This document shows, one piece after another, positions 18,051-25,707 of a DNA stretch of 64,000 nt (position 1 is the first letter of the stretch; the number at the start of each line of letters is the position of its first letter). The DNA is from Devosia yakushimensis. GTDB taxonomy: Bacteria > Pseudomonadota > Alphaproteobacteria > Rhizobiales > Devosiaceae. Location: positions 682,001 to 746,000 of the forward strand of contig NZ_BSNG01000001.1 of assembly GCF_030159855.1 (NCBI RefSeq). Direction: 5' to 3'. The notes beneath the pieces were generated by a model. The model did no database searches and was not told the origin of the DNA. It worked only from the letters and a program-made list of their open reading frames with translations. Made by a program: the position numbers and the translations under genes.

Positions 18051-18586
18051 TGCGGGGCGGAATACTGCTTGTCGCGCTGGCAAGCGCGCTGGTGGGCGCG
18101 CCAATGTCCGCGGGGGCGGCGTCCGACATTTGGCACTCGGCTGCCGGGCCTGACGGGATCATGCGCTATTCCTGCGACGATGCCTGCGCCCAGACGCAGG
18201 TGATCTGCGTGCATGAGGTGATCCCGGAACCGGGGCCGGGCCGGGTGGAAGACCTGGTGGATGAGGCGCTCGTTCCCTGGGGGCAGATCGATTTTTCGGT
18301 GGCGGCCCGGATTGCCGGGGATCGCGAGAACCTTGCCGGTGCGGGAAAAATCGTGGATGGCAAGCGGATCGAGGGACCGGCCGTCGTGTCCTTTGGCGGC
18401 TCCGAATGGGCCTCGGCGCGCTATGCGATGGAGAGCAAGGGCGGTGGGCTCGCCGCCCAATTCCTGCTGTGGCGACCCGCCGAGGGCGTGGCGACCCTGC
18501 TTTGCAGCCATAAGGCCGGCGTGGACGACGCGGGGGCCGAGGTGGCAATCAGGCAATTGGCGGAGAGCCTTCGCCTGACGCCATAG
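18050..18586 (+). CDS. Secreted hypothetical protein
   Basis: 178 residues. MRGGILLVALASALVGAPMSAGAAS is a signal peptide with AGA-A cleavage. The mature protein has a Cys-rich start (GIMRYSCDDACAQTQVICVHEV) and later LWRPAEGVATLLCSHKAGVDD, giving four cysteines. No family recognised. The ATG at 18050 overlaps the preceding stop; a GTG three bases earlier is an alternative start. Probably periplasmic. Confidence 0.65.
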   Translation: MRGGILLVALASALVGAPMSAGAASDIWHSAAGPDGIMRYSCDDACAQTQVICVHEVIPEPGPGRVEDLVDEALVPWGQIDFSVAARIAGDRENLAGAGKIVDGKRIEGPAVVSFGGSEWASARYAMESKGGGLAAQFLLWRPAEGVATLLCSHKAGVDDAGAEVAIRQLAESLRLTP

Positions 18587-18604
18587 GTGCTTCTTCTCAC
18601 ACGG

Positions 18605-19444
18605 CTATTTTAGGCTGGTGAGATCGACCTTGTTGACGGTGACCGTATTGGTTTCGCGCACGAAGCCGTAGATCACGTCGGGCTGGGAGCGGTCCCAGGC
18701 GATGCCCTGGCCGGCGATCTCCAGAGGCACGGTGCCGATCCATTTGAGGGTCGAGCCTATGGCCGGAATGTCCATCACATAGGCTTCGGCTGGGTCGTGG
18801 CCGCTGAGATAGAGGTGGCCATCGGGACCCCAGGAACCGCCCGAATTGGACATGTCGTCGAATTTCTCGACGACGACATCGGGGATGACATAGGCCTGTT
18901 CGACCTGCCAATCGGCGTCGAACTTGACGACCTGGGTGTTGTATTTGTTGCCATAGGCAATCGGGCTCTTGTCGAAGACGCGATTGTAATTGGCAAAGCC
19001 GCCCCACCAGGAGCCATCGGGCGCCTGATCGACCCAGGTGAAAGAGCCGATCTGGATGCCGAAGCTGTGGCTTTCGAGGTGATCGAGCGTGGCCGCATCG
19101 AAGATTTCGAGCGAGCTGGTCATCGGCCAGATGGGGTAATTGGAGTGGGCGACGTAGATCTTGCCGTCGACCACCGCAGCACTATCGAAGTGAATGGCGC
19201 CGATATCCTCATAATCCTTCATCGCCACCCGCTCCTGGGTGTCCTTGGTATATTTGGCGATGGTGGTGTTATCGATGGCGTAGAAATGTTCGGCGTCGAC
19301 GCCAATGCCCTGGTTGATTTCGGGGATGACGTAGCTGCCCAGAACTTCCGAGCTCATGGTGGGCGGCTCTTCCTGGGCGAGGGCCGGGGCGGCGAGCATC
19401 GTGGCGGCCAGGGGGAGGACCGCCCAAAATGGTTTGGCAAACAT
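18605..19444 (-). CDS. Secreted beta-propeller-like protein
   Basis: 279 residues with signal peptide MFAKPFWAVLPLAATMLAAPALAQ (ALA-Q cleavage). The mature part is made of repeating blades (GIGVDAEHFYAIDNTTIAKY, AAVVDGKIYVAHSNYPIWP, WVDQAPDGSWWGGFANYN, GSWGPDGHLYLSGHDP, GIAWDRSQPDVIYGFVRE). This suggests a six- or seven-bladed propeller of the kind found in quinoprotein amine dehydrogenase-like or SMP-30-like proteins, with no catalytic motif I can name. Periplasmic. Another beta-propeller gene (19640-20281) lies just upstream on the same strand across a repeat element. Confidence 0.7.
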   Translation of the reverse strand: MFAKPFWAVLPLAATMLAAPALAQEEPPTMSSEVLGSYVIPEINQGIGVDAEHFYAIDNTTIAKYTKDTQERVAMKDYEDIGAIHFDSAAVVDGKIYVAHSNYPIWPMTSSLEIFDAATLDHLESHSFGIQIGSFTWVDQAPDGSWWGGFANYNRVFDKSPIAYGNKYNTQVVKFDADWQVEQAYVIPDVVVEKFDDMSNSGGSWGPDGHLYLSGHDPAEAYVMDIPAIGSTLKWIGTVPLEIAGQGIAWDRSQPDVIYGFVRETNTVTVNKVDLTSLK

Positions 19445-19535
19445 GCTGATTTCTCCTGATGTCGCCGCCCCGGATGGAGCGGCGCGTCAATCAGGAAAAG
19501 TTAGGACGGGCCGATGAAGCGGATGTGACGTGGAC

Positions 19536-19644
19536 CTAAAGCGCGTCGCGATCTCAAGGATTCGCTCTGTGCGCTTTAGATTCCTTGTTTGACGCATGTC
19601 TTTCTCCCAAAACCGGCAACCACTTTTGGGAGACATGCTCTAGG
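19536..19644. repeat. Two-stem Hyphomicrobiales-type intergenic repeat, copy 1
   Basis: Stem 1: CTAAAGCGC (19536-19544) / GCGCTTTAG (19571-19579). Stem 2: GCATGTC (19594-19600) plus TCTCCCAAAA (19603-19612) / TTTTGGGAGA (19624-19633) plus GACATGC (19632-19638), loop CCGGCAACCAC. The linker GATTCCTTGTT resembles that of the element at 47885-47987. Ends CTCTAG. It sits between two minus-strand propeller genes and touches the end of the upstream one. Confidence 0.75.
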
Positions 19645-20281
19645 ACACGCGCTCGGGCCGGCGGATGGCGCGCAGCTTTCCATCGCTGCCACCACCGCAG
19701 AAGAAGCGGCCGGCGCCGTCGGATTCAAGGCCGGACACGCCAATGCCGGCGGGCATTTCGAGCACTTCCAGGACCTCGCCGGTGCTGGGATCGATATGGC
19801 GCACGTCGCCTTTATCGTCCTGCCAGGTGCCGTGCCAGAGGTCGCCATCGACCCAGGTGACGCCGGTGACGAACCGGTTCGATTCGATAGTGCGCAGGAT
19901 TTTGCCGGTTTCGGGATCGACCTGGTGAATCTTGCGGCCCTGGTATTCGCCGACCCAGAGGGTGCCTTCGGCCCAGGCCAGGCCGGATTCACCGCCGCCC
20001 GCCGGGCCCGGGATGGAGGCGAGTACGCGGCCGGTTGCCGGGTCGATCTTGTCGATCCGGTTTTCGGCGATCTGATAGAGATGCTGGCCGTCAAAGGCCG
20101 TTCCGGCATAGGCGGCGGCGTCGAGCGAGCGCACCGCTGCGCCGCTGTCGGGGTCGATGGCATTGATCCGGTCGCCGGAGGCGAACCAGACATGATTGCC
20201 GTCGAAGGTGACGCCGTGGACGTTATCGACGCCGGGGTAGGGGCCGTATTCGTTCAGTATTTCTGCAGCCATGGTTTTCAT
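19640..20281 (-). CDS. Beta-propeller (Vgb/YVTN-like) protein
   Basis: 213 residues without a signal peptide, built from ~40-residue repeats: GVTFDGNHVWFASGDRINAIDPDSG, AFDGQHLYQIAENRIDKIDPATG, AWAEGTLWVGEYQGRKIHQVDPETG, TWVDGDLWHGTWQDDKGDVRHIDPSTG, each given here only in part. This is a blade pattern of streptogramin lyase (Vgb)- or glutaminyl-cyclase-like propellers; it is short (about five blades). Catalytic assignment not possible. It follows the dual winged-helix regulator gene after 36 bases on the same strand, so the regulator probably controls its own operon including this gene. Confidence 0.72.
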   Translation of the reverse strand: MKTMAAEILNEYGPYPGVDNVHGVTFDGNHVWFASGDRINAIDPDSGAAVRSLDAAAYAGTAFDGQHLYQIAENRIDKIDPATGRVLASIPGPAGGGESGLAWAEGTLWVGEYQGRKIHQVDPETGKILRTIESNRFVTGVTWVDGDLWHGTWQDDKGDVRHIDPSTGEVLEVLEMPAGIGVSGLESDGAGRFFCGGGSDGKLRAIRRPERVS

Positions 20282-20317
20282 GATGCTATCCCATTCGGTT
20301 TGTTGCCTGATGAGAGC

Positions 20318-21538
20318 CTAGCCACCGGGAAGCGGACCCGGGAGTAACAAGATTGTCGGGAAAGCGGGCAGCGGCGGGGTGATCCAGCGCAGGGCGCGGC
20401 CGCGGCCGAAAGACTGGGCCTTGCCGCTGGCCGACAGCTCTTCCAGGGCGCGCTGCACGGTGCGGGCGCTGGCTCCCAGCGCGATGGCCAGGGCCGAACT
20501 GGACCAGGCCTCGCCATCGGCAAGCAGGGCCAGGACATTGGCGTGACGCTCCTCGACCGGGGGCGCGAGGACGATGACCTCGCATTTGCGGCGCGGCTTG
20601 AGGGCGAAACCGCGCTTGGTGGCCACGATATTGGCGAGCGGCCGAAGCGCGGCGCGAAGCCGGCCGATTTCGACGCGGAGCCTCGCCCGGTGCGATTCAT
20701 CGGCATGCCTGGCGCCAAACGCGCGGATAAGCAGCGTCTCCCTCGTGACATCGTGCGGCCAGGCCTCGGCAAGGGTGCGAACCAGCGCGAAGAGAACCGG
20801 GCGGGCGGCCAGGGCGATTATGGTCTCTGTGCTGCGCACGAGGTTGCGGTTGGCGTCGATGATGAGGGCATCGGAGGCCAGCAGGGTCTCGACATCGTCG
20901 ATGCGGAGAAGGCGTTCCTTGCCGCCGGCAATCAGGCGTGCGGCTGGCGCTTCCAAGATTGCGGAGGCCGTCTCCACTTCGGCGACCAATGCGCCAATGC
21001 CGGCCTGGCGGGCGGCCTGATGCGCCTGGGCCAGGGCGGCGCGGGCCGGCGCCGCCTGCAGCCGGCGCATGGCGATGCCGGCGACAATCATGTGATGGGC
21101 GGCCGTGAGGGCGGGCGGGATTGGCGCGGGGGCCGGCGCACCCAGCCTCTGCTCGGCCTCATCCAATTGGCCCAGCAGCAGCATGCGGCGCACTTCGAGA
21201 TGCAATGCATGGATCGCGTTGATGCGGTCGCCGCGCTGTTCCAGCGTTGCACGCGCCGCAGCGAGCGTGGCCAAGGGCCAGCTCAGTTCGCGCGATACGA
21301 AGGCGATTTCTGCCTCGGCAACACTGCATCTGGCGCGGGCGACGGCTTCTTTCGGACCGAATGCCCGGGCCGCGCTTTTGAGCAGCGCCTTGGAGCGGGC
21401 AAGGTCGCCGAGTTGGGCCATGGCGATGCCGCGCAGGGCCAGGGCGGGGCCGTCGTCGCGCAGGGCAACGCGCTTCAGGGCGCCAAGGATGTCACCCGTG
21501 GCGAGGGCCCGCGCTGCGGCCGCGATCAGGGCGTCCAT
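20318..21538 (-). CDS. Transcriptional regulator with two winged-helix domains and TPR-like N-terminus
   Basis: 406 residues. The N-terminal half is Ala/Leu-rich helical repeats (TPR-like: LALRGIAMAQLGDLARSKALLKSA). Around residues 255-325 lies a winged helix resembling the OmpR/SARP C-terminal DNA-binding fold (VRTLAEAWPHDVTRETLLIRAFG, RLRVEIGRLRAAL, VATKRGFALKP). The last ~60 residues form a second winged helix (ALAIALGASARTVQRALEELSASGKAQSFGRGRALRW). The start at 21538 (MDALIAAAARALATGDILGA) is chosen because the 30 residues added by an ATG at 21628 look non-coding and would overlap the divergent gene. Likely an autoregulated cytoplasmic DNA-binding protein; signal unknown. Confidence 0.72.
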   Translation of the reverse strand: MDALIAAAARALATGDILGALKRVALRDDGPALALRGIAMAQLGDLARSKALLKSAARAFGPKEAVARARCSVAEAEIAFVSRELSWPLATLAAARATLEQRGDRINAIHALHLEVRRMLLLGQLDEAEQRLGAPAPAPIPPALTAAHHMIVAGIAMRRLQAAPARAALAQAHQAARQAGIGALVAEVETASAILEAPAARLIAGGKERLLRIDDVETLLASDALIIDANRNLVRSTETIIALAARPVLFALVRTLAEAWPHDVTRETLLIRAFGARHADESHRARLRVEIGRLRAALRPLANIVATKRGFALKPRRKCEVIVLAPPVEERHANVLALLADGEAWSSSALAIALGASARTVQRALEELSASGKAQSFGRGRALRWITPPLPAFPTILLLPGPLPGG

Positions 21539-21627
21539 CGGAATCCCGCCACACTTGTAACTCCCACCTCCCGACGTTCCTGCCCTAGCCTCCTTGCATC
21601 GAAACGGCCAGCACGAGGAGAACCGCA

Positions 21628-22074
21628 ATGGCTGACATTCTACACAGAGTTGGAATCCTGTCGCCCTCTACCAGCGAGGTCTATGCCGCGCTCAGCACCA
21701 TCAAGGGGCTGGCGGGCTGGTGGACCATCGATACGCAGGGTGACACCAGGGCCGGCGGCGAACTCCGGTTCCGGTTCGGTGAGGCGGGTGGCTTCGACAT
21801 GAAGGTGCTCGAACTCGAACCGAGCAAGCGTGTGCTCTGGGAAGTGACCGGTGGGCCGGCCGAATGGATCGGCACCAGGATCGCTTTCGACCTCAAGCAG
21901 GAAGGCGACTACGCCATCGTGCTCTTCAAGCATATGGGCTGGAAGGAGCCGGTGGAGTTCATGCACCACTGCAGCACCAAATGGGGCACGTTCCTGATGA
22001 GCCTCAAATCACTGGTCGAGACAGGCAAGGGTGCGCCGCATCCTGACGATGTCCTGATCGACAATTGGAAATAG
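21628..22074 (+). CDS. SRPBCC/AHSA1-type domain protein
   Basis: 148 residues: MADILHRVGILSPSTSEVYAALSTIKGLAGWWTIDTQGD, GGELRFRFGEAGGFDMKVLELEPSKRVLWEVTGGPAEWIGT, then TKWGTFLMSLKSLVETGKG. This is the START/Bet v1-like SRPBCC fold (activator of Hsp90 ATPase 1-like), a hydrophobic-ligand cavity. Such proteins bind or process small molecules; ligand unknown. AGGAG upstream of the ATG. Divergent from the winged-helix regulator gene (90 bases between starts), which may regulate it. Confidence 0.85.
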   Translation: MADILHRVGILSPSTSEVYAALSTIKGLAGWWTIDTQGDTRAGGELRFRFGEAGGFDMKVLELEPSKRVLWEVTGGPAEWIGTRIAFDLKQEGDYAIVLFKHMGWKEPVEFMHHCSTKWGTFLMSLKSLVETGKGAPHPDDVLIDNWK

Positions 22075-22094
22075 CGCAAAACGGGAGATGAGAG

Positions 22095-22298
22095 ATGATC
22101 CCTGCACCATATCACTTCGAGAATATTACGCGTGAGGCCTGCATCCATCCCGATGTCGAGGCTGAGATCGAGGCGGCGCGGCGTCGCGAGGGCAATAAGC
22201 ATAGCCCCACGCGGCCGCATCCCCTGGCGGTATTGATCCGGCGACTATTGCCGGAGCCACGGGTGCGGCATGACTGGTTTGGCACACCCGCCGAATAG
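22095..22298 (+). CDS. Small hypothetical protein
   Basis: 67 residues, MIPAPYHFENITREACIHPDVEAEIEAARRREGNKHSPTRPHP (partial), Arg/Pro-rich, soluble. GGGAGATGAGAG precedes the ATG, and the gene lies 20 bases after the SRPBCC gene on the same strand, so it is likely translated from the same message. No family recognised; may be a real small protein of unknown role. Confidence 0.5.
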   Translation: MIPAPYHFENITREACIHPDVEAEIEAARRREGNKHSPTRPHPLAVLIRRLLPEPRVRHDWFGTPAE

Positions 22299-22411
22299 TT
22301 TGGGGGGATGACCAGCCCACAGGCTATGACACCGGGAGTGTCGAGTATGCTGCGCACACCCCCCACCCTGCTCGATCACGGACTTAGCAAGGGCTAAGTC
22401 CTATCTCGCTT

Positions 22412-22436
22412 CCCTCCCCACAAGGGGGAGGGTGAC
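22412..22436. repeat. Short GC palindrome family, copy
   Basis: CCCTCCCC / GGGGAGGG with short loop, followed by TGAC. The same arms and TGAC tail recur at 34509-34533. Another hairpin, GACTTAG (22381-22387) / CTAAGTC (22394-22400), lies just before it. Confidence 0.6.
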
Positions 22437-22463
22437 GACTGAGGCACCGGTGGGTGCAGGCGG

Positions 22464-23501
22464 CTAGCCCAAGGCCTTGTCCACTGCCGGCTTGACCACG
22501 GTGCCGTAGAGCTCGATGGCCTTCATGACCTTGTCGTGGGGCAGGGTGCCGACGCTGAATTGCAGGCCGAAGCGGTCGTGCTTGAACCATTCGTGCTGCA
22601 TCAGGATCTTGTCGATGACTTCCTGCGGCGACCCCATGAAATAGGCGCCGTTGGGCGTGGCGCCGGCGTCGAATTGGGCGCGGGTGGTGGGCGGCCAGCC
22701 GCGTTCCTTGCCGATGCGGCTCATGGCCTCGCCATGGGCGGGGAAGGCGATGTCGCGGGCATCCTGGCTGTCGGCGGCGATGAAGCCGTGCGAGCTGATG
22801 CCGACGGGCAGGGCCTTGGGATCGCGCCCGACCTTTTCGGCGGTTTCGCGATAGAATTCGACCAGCGGGGCAAACTGGCGCGGCTGGCCGCCGATGATGG
22901 CGATCATCAGGGGCAGGCCATAATAGGCGGCGCGGGCGACGGAATTGGGCGTGCCGCCGACGGCGATCCAGAGCGGCAAGGGCTGTTGGACGGGCACGGG
23001 ATAAATGGCAATGCCGGGGATTGGCTTGGTATGCGTGCTGCCGGGCCAGGTGACTTTGCCGCCTTCACGGATTTTCAGCAGCATTTCGAGCTTTTCCTCG
23101 AACAGGGCGTCGTAATCGTTGAGATCGAGCCCGAAGAGGGGAAAGCTTTCGATGAACGAGCCACGGCCAGCCATGATCTCGGCACGGCCATTGCTGAGGT
23201 TATCGAGCGTGGCGAATTGCTGATAGACCCGCACCGGGTCTTCCGAGCTGAGCACGGTGACGGCGGTGGAGAGGCGGATCGACTTGGTGCGCGCGGCGGC
23301 GGCAGCCAGGATCGTCACAGGTGACGAGGCGGTGTAGTCGGGGCGGTGATGCTCGCCCAGGCCGTAAAAGCTGAGGCCGAGCTGGTCGGCCAGCTCGATT
23401 TCTTCCAGCAGGTCCTTAAGACGTTCGGCGGGGCTCTGCAGGTGGCCGCCGTTCAGGGGATCGGGAGTGTTTTCAGCGAAGGAATAGAGTCCGAGTTCCA
23501 T
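22464..23501 (-). CDS. LLM-class (luciferase-like) flavin-dependent oxidoreductase
   Basis: 345 residues beginning MELGLYSFAENTPDP. The bacterial luciferase-like TIM-barrel features are LADQLGLSFYGLGEHHRPDYTASSPVTILAAAAARTKSIRL, TLDNLSNGRAEIMAGRGSF, and PLWIAVGGTPNSVARAAYYGLPLMIA. These proteins use FMNH2 (or F420) to oxygenate or reduce small organics; substrate unknown. The longer open frame to 23978 is not used: the ATG at 23501 has AAGAGG upstream and matches the family start. Single gene, followed by repeats. Confidence 0.88.
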   Translation of the reverse strand: MELGLYSFAENTPDPLNGGHLQSPAERLKDLLEEIELADQLGLSFYGLGEHHRPDYTASSPVTILAAAAARTKSIRLSTAVTVLSSEDPVRVYQQFATLDNLSNGRAEIMAGRGSFIESFPLFGLDLNDYDALFEEKLEMLLKIREGGKVTWPGSTHTKPIPGIAIYPVPVQQPLPLWIAVGGTPNSVARAAYYGLPLMIAIIGGQPRQFAPLVEFYRETAEKVGRDPKALPVGISSHGFIAADSQDARDIAFPAHGEAMSRIGKERGWPPTTRAQFDAGATPNGAYFMGSPQEVIDKILMQHEWFKHDRFGLQFSVGTLPHDKVMKAIELYGTVVKPAVDKALG

Positions 23502-23576
23502 GGTGTGACCTCTTGTGTTGCCGCAGACATGGCCCGGGGCCTCGGCACGATCAAGAACGCACACCAATGTAACTGC

Positions 23577-23612
23577 GGCGCCTTGGTTCTCGCCAGGGAG
23601 AACCAAGGCGCC
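23577..23612 (-). terminator. Long perfect hairpin after the TerB-like gene
   Basis: GGCGCCTTGGTTCTC (23577-23591) / GAGAACCAAGGCGCC (23598-23612), 15 perfect pairs, 6-base loop. It lies 8 bases after the stop of the minus-strand gene. No strong U-run follows, so it may act as an mRNA 3' stabiliser as well as a terminator. Confidence 0.6.
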
Positions 23613-23619
23613 TGGCAGG

Positions 23620-24309
23620 TTAGACGTTGCTGCCGGAGGGCGTATAGGCCCAGGGCGCCGGGGGAGCCTGGGCGGGCTCGGGCGCTTTTTCGCCTGCGGT
23701 TTTGTGGATTTCGGCGATGAGAGCCGGCGGGAGCTTGAGCTTGCTGGCCAGGGCATCGAGATAGGCGCGCTCGGAGGCCGTGTCGGCCGTGATGGCGATG
23801 AGGGACGCGGCGTAGATTTCGGCGGCGTGCTCGGGAGTATCGGCGCGGGCGACGACGGCATTGATGTCGAGGGGGCTGGAGAGCTCATCGAAGACCCAGG
23901 CCTTTTCGTCGGCGCTGAGCGACATGCCTTCGAGCTTGGCGAAGATGGCTTCCTTTTCGTCGGCATCGATGCGGCCATCGGCCTTGGCGGCGGCGATCAT
24001 GGCGCGGACCAGGGACTTGCCGAGTTCTTCCTGGCCATGCTGATCGCTGGGGGCAGGAATGAAGGCATCTTCGCTGGGCTGGGCCGTGGCAGCGCCGGCC
24101 TGATTTTGCTGGTGGTTCTGCCAGGCCTTGTAGGCAAGGCCGCCGACTGCGGCTACGGCGCCGATCTTGACGGCGTTGCCGGCGAGCTTGCCGAGGCCGC
24201 CGCCGCTGAGCAGCATGCCGGCGGCGAGGCCCGCTGCGCCGGTCATGGCCGTGCGCTGGGCGTTCTTATCGGTCTGAAGGGCTTTGACGATCTGGTCGAT
24301 ATTGAACAC
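23620..24309 (-). CDS. DUF533/TerB-like protein
   Basis: 229 residues. MFNIDQIVKALQTDKNAQRTAMTGAAGLAAGMLLSGGGLGKLAGNAVKIGAVAAVGGLAYKAW is the DUF533 N-terminus with a Gly/Ala-rich membrane-like segment. The C-terminal TerB-like domain has VRAMIAAAKADGRIDADEKEAIFAKLEG, with acidic residues as in tellurite-resistance TerB and DjlA. These proteins may bind metal; the role is not defined. The start is a GTG at 24309 after GGGGGAACGCCC; the open frame continues upstream but through the terminator at 24383-24410, so the long form is not real. Confidence 0.82.
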   Translation of the reverse strand: MFNIDQIVKALQTDKNAQRTAMTGAAGLAAGMLLSGGGLGKLAGNAVKIGAVAAVGGLAYKAWQNHQQNQAGAATAQPSEDAFIPAPSDQHGQEELGKSLVRAMIAAAKADGRIDADEKEAIFAKLEGMSLSADEKAWVFDELSSPLDINAVVARADTPEHAAEIYAASLIAITADTASERAYLDALASKLKLPPALIAEIHKTAGEKAPEPAQAPPAPWAYTPSGSNV

Positions 24310-24382
24310 GGGCGTTCCCCCTGGTTGATGGTGTCTCCGAGATGGGCATCGAATGCGGCTGTGGCAAGGCGCAAAAGGAAAA

Positions 24383-24410
24383 GGCCCCGGACGAGCCAGG
24401 GCCTTTTTTT
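24383..24410 (-). terminator. Intrinsic terminator after the Pro/Ala-rich membrane protein gene
   Basis: GGCCC ... GGGCC stem flanked by AAAA on the left and a run of T on the right of the + strand, so it works in both directions; it follows the minus-strand gene ending at 24449. Confidence 0.7.
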
Positions 24411-24448
24411 GCCATCGGAGGGAGGGCCGACGGCAATGAGAGCTGTTG

Positions 24449-24808
24449 TTACATCGCCGGGGCAGGCGTAGCCGGATCAGCGGCCGGAGCCGGAGTGGCC
24501 GGTTCAGCTGCCGGAGCCGGGGTAGCCGGTTCGGCGGCGGGCGCCGCATCAGTGGGAGCCGGCGTTGCCGCGGGGGCGGCCGGAGCCTCCGTCATCGGGG
24601 CGGGCGCCGTGCTTTCAACGGCCGGTGCGCTAGTGCCGGTGGCCGGGGTCGAGGGGCCAGAATTGGCCGAGAAGACAAGATAGCCGATGGCCAGCAGCGC
24701 AAGGGCAACGATGATGCCAACGAACCAGCCCGTTCCGCTGCTCTCGCGCGTATAAACGGTACGGTTGCCATCGTTGGTATAAACGGTATCGCGGTCAGGG
24801 TTAGCCAT
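24449..24808 (-). CDS. Single-pass membrane protein with Ala/Pro-rich repeat tail
   Basis: 119 residues. MANPDRDTVYTNDGNRTVYTRES is a polar N-terminus, GWFVGIIVALALLAIGYLVFS a membrane helix, and the rest (residues ~55-119) an extracytoplasmic tail of Ala/Pro/Thr. The tail ends in three near-identical units (EPATPAPAA, EPATPAPAA, DPATPAPAM). Such tails are usually extended spacers in the periplasm or cell wall. The DNA repeat units are also similar, so copy number may vary between strains. Function unknown. The start at 24808 has GGAG upstream. Confidence 0.65.
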   Translation of the reverse strand: MANPDRDTVYTNDGNRTVYTRESSGTGWFVGIIVALALLAIGYLVFSANSGPSTPATGTSAPAVESTAPAPMTEAPAAPAATPAPTDAAPAAEPATPAPAAEPATPAPAADPATPAPAM

Positions 24809-24986
24809 GAGTTCGCTCCTTTGTTTCACCGTAGGAAAGAAACGCCGGCTTTTTGTTTTTGTTCCCATTTACGTGATCACGCTATTCCACGCCCGCCACG
24901 GGCCGGAATTGTGCTTTTGATTCAAGGGGATCGTTAGCCAGAAAAATGCGTCAGGCGGCGGTTTCTTGCGCGCGCCGGAAGATTTT

Positions 24987-25505
24987 TTAGAGTTCCGGGG
25001 TCTTTTCCTTGGCCGCGGGCTTCCGGGAAATGCGATCGATCAGGGCCAGGAACAGGGCCGAGAAGACGAATACCAGGTGGATGATGGTATACCACATGAT
25101 GTTCTGGCTGCTGTATTGCGGCACGTTGAGGAAAATCTGCAGCAGGTGGATCGAGGAAATCGCCACGATGGTGGAGGCGACCTTGATCTTGAGCGAGCCG
25201 GAATCGATCTGGCCGAGCCAGTGCACGTCCCCGCCATCGTCGAAGCGCGAGACATAGTTCTCGTAGCCGGAGATGATGACCATGACGACTAGGCTCGCAA
25301 TCAGTGCGGCGTCGATCAGGCTGAGAACCTTGAGGATAGCGTCGGTCTCGTCCATGCCGAACATGTGGGAGGCGAAATCCCAGAGCTTGTAGGCAAAAGT
25401 GACCGCGTAGAGGGCCAGCGCGATGCCGAGACCGATATAGAAGATCACCAGCAGCCAGCGCGACGCCAGGATGATGTTTTCGAGAAAGAGTTCCAATTGC
25501 TTCAT
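24987..25505 (-). CDS. yqhA: UPF0114/YqhA family membrane protein
   Basis: 172 residues with four hydrophobic helices. MKQLELFLENIILASRWLLVIFYIGLGIALALY, FASHMFGMDETDAILKVLSLIDAALIASLVVMVIISGYENYVSR, and SLKIKVASTIVAISSIHLLQIFLN fit the YqhA/TIGR00645 family of inner-membrane proteins of unknown function. I chose the ATG at 25505 rather than 25556, as the extra N-terminal residues are absent from the family. Single gene. Confidence 0.9.
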   Translation of the reverse strand: MKQLELFLENIILASRWLLVIFYIGLGIALALYAVTFAYKLWDFASHMFGMDETDAILKVLSLIDAALIASLVVMVIISGYENYVSRFDDGGDVHWLGQIDSGSLKIKVASTIVAISSIHLLQIFLNVPQYSSQNIMWYTIIHLVFVFSALFLALIDRISRKPAAKEKTPEL

Positions 25506-25589
25506 ATCGCGCTCCGGGGCCGGAGGAAGCCATAGCAATTTTTGTGGCGGTGGCAAGGTGGGAGTGGATTTGTCGCTTACTTGAGGGGA

Positions 25590-25626
25590 TACCCCCTCCT
25601 AGCCTCCCCCTGATAGGGGGAGGGAC
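25590..25626. repeat. 37-base dispersed intergenic palindrome, copy 1
   Basis: Identical over 37 bases to 34575-34611. Core: CCTCCCCC-TGATA-GGGGGAGG. Located between the yqhA start and the OmpA-family gene end. Confidence 0.85.
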
Positions 25627-25661
25627 GGGCTGGTGGCCATTCTGGGTGGGTGCCCAACAAA

Positions 25662-25686
25662 AAGGCCGGGCTAACTGCCCGGCCTT
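25662..25686 (-). terminator. Intrinsic terminator of the OmpA-family gene
   Basis: AAGGCCGGG (25662-25670) / CCCGGCCTT (25678-25686), 7-base loop. On the minus strand it is followed by TTTTGTTGG, directly after the stop of the gene ending at 25708. Confidence 0.85.
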
Positions 25687-25707
25687 CGTATTTGTCCTGC
25701 TGCTCGC